In this document: positions 1 through 41,100 of the stretch, in pieces
How positions within the stretch are numbered: position 1 is the first letter of the stretch
Layout of the letters: the number at the start of each line of letters is the position of its first letter
Assembly: GCF_910596095.1 (NCBI RefSeq)
Contig: NC_056544.1
Coordinates: 12,757,155-12,821,154 of the forward strand
Direction of reading: 5' to 3'
Length of the DNA stretch: 64,000 bases
From: Thunnus maccoyii
Taxonomy: Eukaryota > Chordata > Actinopteri > Scombriformes > Scombridae
Translations under genes and position numbers: made by a program
The notes under the pieces: generated by a model
What the model was told of the DNA's origin: nothing
Databases searched by the model: none
What the model saw: only the letters and a program-made list of their open reading frames with translations

Positions 1-132
1 GTGTTTTTTATCGGCACTACAAGCAGCTCTCTTAGGATGTGGAGAGCAACTTTCCCTCGTTCATGTAGTATTTAAAGGATATCTTTTATTTATTTATTTC
101 AAGGCTGGCGATTTTCCATGTTTGTTATTGTC

Positions 133-780
133 AGCAAGTGGTGGAAGAAGTATTCAGATCCCTTAGTTAAGTAAAAGTACCAATGCAGCAATGTAAAAAT
201 ACTCCATTACAAGTAAAAGTCATGCATGAAAAAACCCACTTAAGTAAAAATACATATATTAGCAGCAAAATGCACTTAAAGTATTAAAGTGAAAGTACTA
301 ATTTCGTCCCTCTGACTGATATATTATTATATATGACATCATTATATCATTAATACTGAAGCATCAGTACTGAATCATTTGAACATTTATTGAAATTAAA
401 TCATGTGAAAGTTTAGAGGGAAAAATCACTATTTGGTGGAGCTGTTAACAACTCATAGACATCTGAAATGTGACCCTGATGACACACTGCTTATTGTTAG
501 ATGTCAAAAGCCAAAAAGGTTGGAAACCACTGGTTTCATCTTTAACAATGTGTTGTATTTTAAAAGCTTGTTATATTATCCATTGTGCCGAATCTGACAA
601 GTAACTAAAGTTGTCACATAAATGTAGTGGAGTAGAAAGTACAATATATATTTTTTAAATGTAGTGGAGTGGAAGTATAAAGTAGCATAAAATGGAAATA
701 CTCAAGTAAAGTACAAGTACCTCAAATTTGTACTTAAGTATTTGAGTAACAGCATCTAGTTACTTTCCTCCATTGTTGTC
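133..780 (+). repeat. Interspersed teleost repeat (AAGTA-rich, hAT-like MITE candidate)
   Basis: The stretch opens with GTGGTGGAAGAAGTATTC and closes with TAGTTACTTTCCTCCATTG, imperfect inverted ends. Its body is full of short AAGTA/TACTT motifs (GGAAATACTCAAGTAAAGT, GTACTTAAGTATTTGAGT). The same motifs recur in reverse orientation at 56755-56890, showing this is dispersed rather than unique sequence. No transposase frame is present. I recognise the style as a very common fish repeat; class assignment is inference. Confidence 0.6.
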
Positions 781-2369
781 AACAAATCGTCATTGCCATA
801 GATTATCCTTGAATGTACGGCAAATGCACTCCTAGACATCTGTTTATGATTTATCATAACTAAAATGCAGATTTTTGAGGGTACCAGCTGATCAGCTAGT
901 GAAGAAAGTAAGTAAATTTGTTTATTTCACCACTGTTACAAATTTATATCAGTGTGAAAAACATGTAGCCTACAAAATAATTCGAAAAAAATCACTTGAA
1001 AAACACAATAGGCATTTAAGTCCAGATAGTGTTTAGTGCCCATATCCCCCCAGAGCCATGTTTGTGCTTTTTTACTATCTCAAGTCAAAATGTCTGCAGT
1101 GAAAGGAACCTATTCTGTCTTCATCTGCCTCAACCATTGTTTGTGTTTCATCTCAACATTCCGCTTTGCAGCCAAAGACTCTCCGTATAATTCTTTGGAA
1201 TTGAGTTTCCTTTGGTTTATGATTCTACATCATATCTCCACTCTTTTTTGTCATCCTCTGACAGACTCAGCACTTATGGGATTCATATTTCCCAGCTCCC
1301 ATCCCTCAGGAGAGCCCAGCTTTTTTTCTCCATATCACATGTCTTTCTTTCTTTTTGTCAGTTTGACACCAAAATATGCTCTTATTTCCCACATACCTAC
1401 TGACACATTGCCTGTTGTGGGACATGTTCATCATGAATATTGGTTATTGGGAGGCTCACAATTGTGTCAATGTGAATTTGTATGTATTACAGTGACAGAT
1501 ATGAATACAATGGATAGATCAGTTATGCTCCATAGACATTAATTAATTATTTCAGTGGTTCCCAACCTTTACGACTTGCGACCCCTTAAAATAAAACAAC
1601 ATCTGACCCCCTAATCACAGTTTGTGGTCTTAGTCTGGACATATTATTGTGAGCAGTTCAACCAAACAGCGATGTCTCCATCACATATTGTTTCATTTTA
1701 AGTATTTTTACAGGCATGAACAGGTATACATATTGAGCATTTCATAAGGAAGAATCCTTTTCTCTTTCTTATTTTCAATGAATCATCTGATGATGAGATT
1801 TCACTCCCAGTAGGGAGCCACTGAAGTAGCCTATGATTTACACAGCACACTATGGATGGCAGCTTCATTAGCCTATATTTTGCCCAGAGACCTAAATATC
1901 AATCAGTATTCATATGGAATACTACCTGGCGCCAGGTGGTATAGATGAAATACATTTTTTTCTTTCTTTTTTGTAAACTGTAGGCAATTTAGGATAATGC
2001 GCCATGTGAGCACTATGTAAACTAAAATAATGAGGCTGTTTGACACAAAACCCTTTTACAAGAAATGGCCAATAATGCAGGAGCCGGTTAATGTTTCAAT
2101 TTCTCAAAGTAAAAGTCATCAAATTACCAAAAAAGAAAAACACAGGGAACCTTTTTAGGGGCCCTGGACAGGTGCCCACCTTACCTGGTTGTCAGCCTAA
2201 TCAAGTCTTGCATATAAACTAATCTTAAAGAAAAAAAATATAAAATGCTTTGTAACTGGAAACGATGAATGAAATTCCTCGTCGTCATATTGTTCATTGA
2301 GTGCATTACAGCGGCCAGGACGATATTAATCAGCCCCATCCCGTCTCCCTCTCCTCCGTTCACCTCTCC
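781..2369. other. Upstream intergenic sequence without a recognisable gene
   Basis: No exon-like or RNA gene signal was found. The frame at 1036-1542 has no recognisable protein similarity and low-complexity hydrophobic composition, so I treat it as chance. Around 1553-1615 the text CAGTGGTTCCCAACCTTTACGACTTGCGACCCC resembles the terminus of hAT-type repeats, but no matching opposite end is visible. Confidence 0.45.
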
Positions 2370-2748
2370 TCCTGCTACTCATCAACCGTGACGTCAGGGC
2401 GGCGCGGCGCGGCGCGGCGGGTGCTGCTGCTGCTGCTGCTGAAACAAGATGGCTGTGCGCGCAGGAGGAGCAGCGGAGGAGAGCTGAGGCAATGCAGAGG
2501 AGGAAGAAAAGGGGGGGCGAGGAATTCACTCCTGTGTGTGTGTGTTGTCCTGCCAAAAGAGCAACAGCTCCGGAGAGCGAGAGACGAGCGCTTTTGAGAT
2601 AATGCTGATGTGTTTCCGTTACCGTTAAAGGTAACGGTGTGAGTTTTTTTTTTTAGTAACCAAGAGACAAACGGACCAAACAAATCACGGAGCATCCAGG
2701 CGGGCGCTCAGTAGAGGACAGCCGGGGACGCTCACACCGCTATCAGAG
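2370..2748 (+). promoter_or_regulatory. unc13a: unc13a CG-rich promoter and 5'UTR region
   Basis: A CG-rich stretch directly upstream of the start codon. It contains a perfect palindromic CRE, TGACGTCA, at 2389-2396, a GCGGC-type tandem at 2399-2420, a CTG/GCT run at 2422-2441, and an ACAAGATGGCTG motif at about 2445-2456 resembling a YY1 site. A perfect 8-bp hairpin (CCGTTACC/GGTAACGG, 6-nt loop) lies at 2616-2637. If transcription starts upstream of 2449, ATG 2449-2451 would open a 12-codon upstream ORF ending at 2487. The exact start site cannot be read from sequence. Confidence 0.55.
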
Positions 2749-32587
<29,839 letters not shown>

Positions 32588-34808
32588 AGGAGCAAGGAAG
32601 AGGAGCGCATATGTGCACAAAAACACCAGACGTACCTGATAGACATAGTATTATGCACACATATAGTTCTCCCACCTTCATAGATAAGACAACCATGTGC
32701 AATACACAAGCACACACATGAAAATGCTCTATTGTACATATATCTGCATACATTATGCAACATTTACATTGCAACGTTATCAATGCAAACATGGAGGAAT
32801 ATGTTTATACAAAAAAAAATCATATTTAATTTTGAATATTTCGACAGCTGCCCTACTCAGACCTCTCGGTTTCGGGTTAGCCACACATTAGCGAGCACTT
32901 GTCAATCCCTCACTCAGCCTTTCCTATAACACATCACACCTTTTATATGCTGTACATTTAGATGTGAAATAATGCAACGCAGACAAACAAAACCATGTGA
33001 ATAGTTTGAGAACGACCACTTTGCACTTTTGCTTCTCTGTGTCTTCAGGAGAGCAGTCCTCGCCCAGCTACGCTCTGTCCGTCTGTCCGCTTGCCTGCCT
33101 GACTGTGTGTCGTTCTTCCAGTCTGTCGTCCCCCCCTCCAATCCCCTCCTCGCCCTCGTTTGCTCTGCGTAGTCTTTCCATGGTGTGATGTGTCGTGTAA
33201 GTTTGAGTTCAGGCACAGATCTAAGATCAGCTTCCTAATGCCCAAAAACCCAAATAGAGAAAAACCACAACACTGACCTTAGATCAGTGTCCAGGGGCAA
33301 CGTCACTGCTAGTCTGTCCTGTAATGTACTAACGTCCTGCATGTTGACCCCCCAGGAACACTGTGATTCACTTTCCTGTAACCATGGCAACTGTTCCCTT
33401 CCTCCCATCAGAGATGGGTGCCTCCAATATTTTACCTGTGTGAGCATGGTGCATATAACCCCGGTACAATAAGGTTTTATAATTACGATCTGACTCACCT
33501 TCCTCATCATGAAGAAAAACACGCCAACAGTGGAAGAAAAAACGCTGAGTCTGATATGCGATGTGTCGGAAGAGGCAGAAGTCGCGGCCACTTTTTCTCA
33601 CTTCACATCACGACAACGGAGCAATACCCCAGCATCTAACACATCCACACCCCTAGAGTGCACATTAACTCCAAAAAGGGCTACGGGATCAGTGGACTGG
33701 GACGTCAGTTTACGCACTAACACATACTGCCCATGCTTCTTGTTTCCCCCACGTGCCCCAACCAACCACCCACCCTCCTACCTGCTCTGCCATAAAAATA
33801 AAAAAAAAACACGGCCACACTGCAGACACGCTAGGATTCAGAAAGTCTTTCATGAGTGACACTGTGGAGGAACTTTGAACAAATCCACGTGAAGTCCAGA
33901 GGACACACGACGATGCTCAGCGGAACACTCGTCCTCCTGAACGCCCGCACACGTATCCAAACTCATCTCTTAAAGGCAATAGTGGTTTGTTTGTATGTTC
34001 ACTGAACCTCGTGGATTTTATGAAGAACAAACCCTCTGTGAACACTGCTGTGTCTTTTTGTTATTGTGTGCCTGCATGTGTGTGAAGGTGTGTGTGTGTG
34101 TGTGTGTGTGAGTGTGTGTGTGAGCTGCAAAATGGGCTATGAGATTGTGAGCAATATATTGTATCTACACACCCAAAATGTATGCGCTGTCAATATAACT
34201 ACAGGAGAACCAACCGCAATATCCAGATCCAAGGAATGGGAGACTTATGATTCTTTTTGGGGGTATTTTTTGTATATCGCTGAGATATTTTCTTTACGGA
34301 CTCATAAAAATGCCCGTTCCTGTTGGAAGTGTGCACGCTTTTTCTCTGAAGCACCAGACATATTTTATGGATAAGAGAGAGGGAATGTGTTTTGTCCTTA
34401 AATTACTATTTGCCTTTAGTAGGACCAAATTTGCACGAAGCAGAGCTCATGTTTGTTTGTTTGTTTTTTCAAAGAAAGAAGCCATCAGAGTCACCACCAA
34501 GAATTTTATGGTGTTCAAGTATTAGTTTCAGTCTTGTCACGTGTGTTGATGAACCCTTTTACCTTTCACTGCAAAAAGGTGAGCAAACACTCACGATCGT
34601 AGTCCAGCTTGTCTTGTGGTCTCTTTGTGAAACTTAATGATGTCAGTGACAGCGAGTAAAAACGCTGCAGGAGCTTTTCCTGTTGCTGTGTGGAGACATC
34701 ACTGCTGGCCTGTCACGTGTTGTCTTTTAATGATTACTGTTGAATTCTTACCAAATACAAATCCTCTGAATGTTATTTATCCTCCAGCAGAGCCTTCTGT
34801 CTGCCATC

Positions 34809-34924
34809 AAAGGGATAGTTCAATCCAGAGCCGCCTCATGCCTTTTCGATTTAGGCCTCCAAATTTCACTCAACACATACAAACATTGAATAATGCGTTA
34901 AATTTTTGGGTGAACTAGCCCTTT
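34809..34924. repeat. Short MITE with AAAGGGATAGTTCA termini
   Basis: Left end AAAGGGATAGTTCA and right end TGGGTGAACTAGCCCTTT form inverted termini (AAAGGG-TAGTTCA shared) 116 bp apart. This terminal sequence is one I recognise from abundant fish non-autonomous DNA transposons. It lies in the unc13a 3' region. Confidence 0.55.
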
Positions 34925-35104
34925 TAAAAAGGAGCTTGCCGTGCAGTTACATTGTTTTAATATGTTGTCGTCTAAGCAATCCCAGGTTACAGCCGAAAAA
35001 GCAACAAAAAAAAAAAGAAAAAAGAATTGATCGTCCGGTTCGGGGGCTTGTTGGTTGCCTGCTTCATGTGCGTACACACACACGCACTGACGACACCTAC
35101 ACAC

Positions 35105-35152
<48 letters not shown>

Positions 35153-36204
35153 CTACACACCAATCTATGCTCAAGCACAAAGGGGCACATGTAAGATGAC
35201 ACACATGCATGCATGCACGCCGACACAACTCTTGTGGAGACCAATGATGCCCACCCTGTGAATAGAATCAACTACAATTGCATGATGGGAAACTTTATTG
35301 TGCCAGCACGTGTCTCTTTGATGTTTTATTTTCTCCGTTTTTAATTTCCAAACCTGTGTAATGATAAATCATCAATGTGTTTTTGTTTTTGTTTTTTTTC
35401 TTTTCCAAAAGGCTTGTGAATATGTCATCTGTAACCAATATGAATGTAGTGTGAACACAGAATTCGCATGAGAGAATTATTTTCTACTGAGGATGTTTCT
35501 AATTTGTTTCTTATCATTATTGATCGTTCTTTAATGAGGATGAAGTGGAACTGGAATGCAGCCCGATTGTGATCTGCTTCCTATTAAAAGGACATTTGTG
35601 TCACAATCTAACCTTTTGCTTTATTTTTCCTTCTTGTACTTGAGAATCATGTTATTGCAGCTTGATTTGTGAGTGGGAAATATGTTTTCATTTAGTTATT
35701 GTATCCAAAAAACATAAATTATCCAATTTAAGAATGTTTAATTGGAGTTTTTATGCAACAAGTTAAGAACAATTTCAATCTTCACCTCTGGAAAAAAAAA
35801 AGCCAGACTCAGACAGTGTTTTTTAACAGATGCTGCAGATGGGGACAGCAGGGTGTTATTGACACAAACCTTCAGCTGGAACAACCGGCTTCCACTTCAG
35901 TGAGCACTCAGTCTGTTCTCAGCGTGGCCTCTGACCTCCCTGTGGAGGAGGGAGGGAGATATCACACATCACCACTTTACACAAGTTGAAACAGATGCTT
36001 TAGCTCCTTCTCATTAGTGGAGAAAAGGAGAGGCTAATTTTTTTTTTAGTTTTGGCAAATCTAGAGCAAATGTCTGCAGGAATTTTGAACTCATAAATTA
36101 GTGTGAAAAAGTATTTTTCTTATTCTGGCTGAAATGTTTAAACTTCCTGTAGATCAAAGAAGAGTGTAACCCTGGTGAACAGTTTGTGCTTGTCACGCTA
36201 CTTT

Positions 36205-36487
36205 TCGTGATTGGTTAATTTGTCAGTTATTTTCCTCAATTAATCAATTCATTATTTGGTCTATAAAACATCTGAAAATGTATTAATATTCATCCAACAA
36301 CAGTCCAAAACCTCAAAATGTTTAATTTACTATGATGTAAGATGAGGAAAAGCAGCAAATCCTCACATTATTGAAGCTGGAAGTTTCCATTATTTTGAAT
36401 TTTCACTTGAAAAAAATGACTAAATGAGTAATCAATTAAAATAGTTGCCAATTCATTTAGTCTAATCAATTAATCATATCAGCTCTA
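36205..36487. repeat. hAT-like MITE copy (AGCTCTA terminus)
   Basis: Contains the family words TTTGGTCTATAAAACATCTGA, AATCAATTAAAATAGTTGCCA and a right end ATCATATCAGCTCTA, parallel to the elements at 47306-47626 and 50142-50473. The left terminus is eroded. Confidence 0.5.
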
Positions 36488-37004
36488 GTTCAGTTTATTA
36501 AAGGTCAGAAAAGTTTTTAAAAATGCCACTCATGATTTAAATATTAAATTTGCAATGAGATAAAACAGAGAAAACCCTGCACAAAGACCCAGCAAAGCTT
36601 TCAGAATCTTGAACGCTGACGTTCTTGCCTGATAAATGACTGTTATTAAAATTGATTCATTTTCTGTCAATCAACTGACCAAAGATCGATGAATCTTTTC
36701 AGCATTACTTCTAATCGTAGACTGTACACATACTCAGCCTGTGCTTCTGACAATATAATGCATTTCATTGCCTACTCAAATCCATTTAAATGTTAGATTT
36801 AGGCCAAACTGACTGTAGAAATAAAACTCTTCTGGACTTGGATGTAAACATGTAAGAACTTCAGGATGCCTTCATCTGCTGCTGCTGCTGCTGCTGCTGC
36901 TGCGTCTATGCTGCCATCCTGTGGCAAAAATGCAGCCGCTGCACATTTCCACTCTGCACTGGGCAGAAATAAAGACACAAGACTCAAAAGATCATTTTAC
37001 AGTA

Positions 37005-40000
37005 AAAAAATGAAACCAAAAACAAGACTTTATTAAAGAAGCATAAAAAATAAAACTCTTGATACATTTCTCATAACCGTCAAGTCAGCTCAAATTATAT
37101 GATTATACAATTCTCCCGGCTCACGGTTAAAAGGTCCATAAACTTTCAAATAAAATATATTTCAATTTTAAAATTTCTTCAATAATTTTCTCATTTTGTT
37201 ATAAATTGCCTATATGTAGTACACAGGAAATAAGGAAAATAAAAAAATGGAAAATAAAAATAAATTTGAAGTAATAAAAAGGGTCACATTATTGTCTGGG
37301 ATATTTAGGTAAGCAAATAAATTGTAAAAAATAAAATGTGTAAAAAGTCTTTTTTTTTTTATCTTAAAAATTATTAGCTAATGCCAGGTGGCTTGAAGAC
37401 ATGCAGATGGTTAACTTACAAATAATGATACATGTTCTTTAGAAACTACACTTATCTTCAATTAAGTCATTTTGCTTGTGAAAACAAGATCCCAATGATT
37501 GTATTCAGGATATTTACACACAGGTCAGGCCTGAAACCTAGTTTGCTGACGTTTACATTTTGGTTCTGCATACAAAGAGAATTAAAGCAAAAATAGGAGA
37601 GCGGAGGCTTGAGGGGTGTCTGTCACCCCTTATTGGCATGGCTCTCTTCGCATCCCCCCCTCTAATCACAAAAAAGGTCAGAGGTCACTGGCTAGCATGC
37701 CTCAGGAAACCCTGTTTTCAAACCTTTAGGAAGGAAATGGGGGAGGGGAATACGTTTGGCTAAAAGAAATTAAAAAAAAAAAATCAGCAGTCTATCTGAA
37801 AAAACTTGTACCTTTTTAACAATTAAACTACTGTACATGAACCCTAACATTCTCTCATTGGCCAGAAGCATCCTGGTGCAACGCCAGGATTTACATTAGA
37901 CCCATCTGGCAAAGAAAAAATGACACATTTTATTTCCTCAACACGTCGACTTGGACAGTTTTAAGAAGGGCTACAGTTTTAAGGTTGGCCTCAACAGACT
38001 CACACAAACAGTCATGACCGATCTGTCCGTTCAGACACATTCGCCGCCCTGCATCTGTTCCGAGTGAACACGGGAAGAGACGAAAAGCGACGTTTGACAT
38101 CGGAGCCCAACGAGGGGATGGGTTGCCGGTTTGGACGCAGCGAGGAGAATGAGATCAGGGTTGTCAGGTCTACAGTGCACTGAAGAGTCTGAGAACTAAA
38201 CGGCCTCCAACTAGGGCTGGGCAATATACAGATACATCAATATCGTGAAATGAGACCGTATATCGTCTTAGATTTTGGATATCGTAATATGGCATTGTTG
38301 CAAGTGTCGTCTATTCCTGTTCTATTATTTGCATTTACTCACTTAGTCATTATATCCACATTACTGATGATTATCAAAAATCTTTTGTGAAAGCACCAAC
38401 AGTCATCCCTACAATACTGTCTCAATATCGATATTGAGGTATTTGATCAAAAATATATGCATTTGATTTTGTCCATATCACCCAGCCCTACTACCAACCA
38501 GCTTTTGTTCATCACCGTGTTTCAGTAGAGAGTTGCACCAAAGCACCATGAGTTAGTCTTCACAAAGACTACCGGTTCGGCTCCTGGTTTAGAGTTTTCC
38601 TACACGTATGGACACATGAATCAGTGCACTGCTGCGCTCAACCAGGACAGCGGCTTATTAGTTAAGATTCCTCTGTGGAGCGACTGCCCTTCGTCACCTC
38701 AAGTAGCTAACGAACAGTCAGACAGCAAATAAGTTCAACATTATACTGACTGGAGCACCAAAGCACAGCAGCAACTGCACATTTTTTTTTTTTTTATCTG
38801 TGTGGCTTTGCCAATTATTTACTCAAGCAAGAGTTACCCTTTTTTCCTTAATATTAAAAACCCACAACCCTTCCTGACGTCCACACTGCAGCGTCCTACA
38901 CTACACTAAGAGTATGCGATTTGAGGACCAGGTGATGACAGACCAATTAGAGAGAGAGAGAGAGAAAAAAAATCATTAACAACAAGAAGCAAAACATTCT
39001 GCAGCTGCTGGGATTTGAACACAAAGCGTGTCTGGAAGCCCTGGATGACCTAGCTACTAGCTGCCATAAAGGACAAGTTAATTCTTCTTCTACTGTGTGA
39101 GCCTGAAAACGTGATCATGTCTGTGCAGTCAGAGGAAGCCCTTAAGAATTAGGTGTGTCGCTTTAATTCAGTTGTCATGGCTTGTCTCATTCTATGAGCT
39201 GATTCCCAGTATGTTCAGAAGGGCCGCTAACGGCAACCGTGTACCATCACGTCGACATCGCCCAAATCACACATACAGTATTAACACTATAAAGGAGGCA
39301 GTTACTGCAAACTCACTGGATCAAAAAACAAAAACACAAAACACAAAACAGGATGCGACCGCCTCATCAGGAGTTACTGAGTAATGCTATGAAACACAGG
39401 ACAAATCTCAAACAACTATCCATATAGTGCACTACATTTGGCCAGGAGTACGGCGCTATACGGGTACGACAGTGTGTCATTTGAGAGAGTGCCATACAGC
39501 TTTGCTGTGAGAGTGGGGTGGAAGACCAAAACTTAACAAAACAGTAAGAGCTGTTTCTTTTTTTTTTTCCTTTTTTTTTTTTTTAGAGGGGAGTTTTACA
39601 GTGCATGAAAAAAACAAACGGTTTAATCGAGCCCCTTATTATTGTTTCATGTGGGAGGAGACGTCTCTCCCTAACCAAGACCCCTTATTGGACAAAACAT
39701 TCACGTGTGACATCAGAAAAGCCCTATCTCATCCTAGAGTTCAAAATATGTCTGTTAGCCACACACTTGACAGTCAAGAGTCAAAAAAAAAAAAAAAAAA
39801 AACTAGTAGAAAACACTAAATAAGCCGATCTAGATGTAACAGACAGAGGATGTGAAGGGGAGAGAATGTCCTGGTGTGGATGGATCGGAGCGACGCTTTC
39901 CTATAAGACTGTGAGGGAAGTTGAAGGAGAGGGGCGGTGGGACAGAAACCTTCTCATGGTGATGACACACAATGATGCCAATGTGAAGAATAGCATGAGT

Positions 40001-40042
40001 GGGCGCAACCACCCAGAAACACACACATGCAAACACACACAC

Positions 40043-40078
<36 letters not shown>

Positions 40079-41100
40079 TGTAAAGGGATTGTCAGGCAGC
40101 CCAAACGTACAGAAAACTGACCTCAGTCACATTCCTTCAGTATCATTAATGGTACGTTTCTACGTTGTTGTTTTTTTGTTTTTTTTAAAAAAAGGATCAT
40201 TAATGTGAATCAATGCGGGAACCACATTTGAAATGTGGGGCAGACTCATCCAAATCCATGTTATTGAATTTGATCATGTTTGCTTCTATTAACAGCATTC
40301 ATTTGGCATTACTGATGGCTAATTTCTATTATGTGGCAATGAGAAACTGGAATTCATCCTCAAGAGGTCTCTTGGGTGTATTGTTCTGCTAGGTGCCTGA
40401 CTACATGCCGACCTTTAAAAAAGTTCCAAGCGTACGGAAAAATAGCGACCCCCCCGCCGCTTAATGTCACAAACAGCATGAGTGAGAGCAGAGGAGAGAG
40501 AGAAAGCAAGGGATTGTTGGAACAGTTTTGCGTCCTGTCGAGAACGTTAAAATAAGGAGTAGAAAAGTGCAGGCCTCGTTGACAGCTTCATCGAAAAATA
40601 TCTGTTAAGTACAAAAGTGTCAAAAGGAAAGGCTGTGAGAGAGAAAGCAGGCAGAGATCTGAATAAGCCAGAATGAAGAAAATGTCGAGACAGACCGACG
40701 GCCGGCAGCCCGAAGCGACGTCGAGCTGAGCGGGCTGCTCCGGGTCAAAATGAAGGCCTGAAGAGAGATAAGACACTAGTTTCCTTCCATAAGTTCACCG
40801 CCGAGAGACTGTCTGAGCCCCAACTGTCTGCAGACCAGTTTCAATTAACTTCACTCTGAAAATAAGTCATTGTCATTATTATTATTGTTATTATTAATCT
40901 TGACAGTTATCAGCAATAAATCAACATCCGTATAGTATCATCATCTCTATTAATGCATTTATTATGGTCCATCGTGTGTGTGAAGGTTATTAGTGTGAAT
41001 CCTTCCATCGCCGCCGCTGCCGCCACAGCTGGTGCCCCACTCCAGTCTTCTTCCTGCCCCCCCACCCTTCAATATGTCCCCCCTCCCCCTCCCCCTGCCA
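37005..41100 (-). other. mex3d: mex3d long 3'UTR with polyadenylation signal
   Basis: From the mex3d stop (TAA, 41103-41101) about 4 kb of AT-rich non-coding sequence runs to a minus-strand AATAAA at 37034-37029, with cleavage probably near 37005-37015. Long 3'UTRs are usual for MEX3 genes. A MITE sits at 38212-38490, an AG repeat at 40043-40078 and several A/T homopolymers throughout. All frames here look spurious. Confidence 0.6.
38212..38490. mobile_element. 279-bp hAT-like MITE inside the mex3d 3'UTR
   Basis: Ends are TAGGGCTGGGCAATAT at 38212 and its near-perfect inverse ATATCACCCAGCCCTA ending 38490. Flanks CCTCCAAC (38204-38211) and CTACCAAC (38491-38498) match at 6 of 8 positions, fitting an old 8-bp target-site duplication as made by hAT transposases. 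The body is rich in ATATCG words and has no coding frame. Confidence 0.75.

Larger units (their letters stand above)
32588..36980 (+). other. unc13a: unc13a 3'UTR and downstream spacer
   Basis: No coding signal follows the unc13a stop. Plus-strand AATAAA hexamers are at 33797-33802, 36820-36825 and 36968-36973. The first would give a 1.2 kb 3'UTR; the last lies within 60 bases of the mex3d polyadenylation signal on the other strand. The actual site is undetermined. GT-rich sequence is at about 34087-34125, a CA microsatellite at 35113-35151, and a CTG run of about nine units at 36876-36903. Confidence 0.5.

Noticed and set aside
1036-1542. 168-codon plus-strand frame upstream of unc13a
   Set aside because: No recognisable motif, composition typical of random AT-rich sequence, no supporting promoter or splice pattern.
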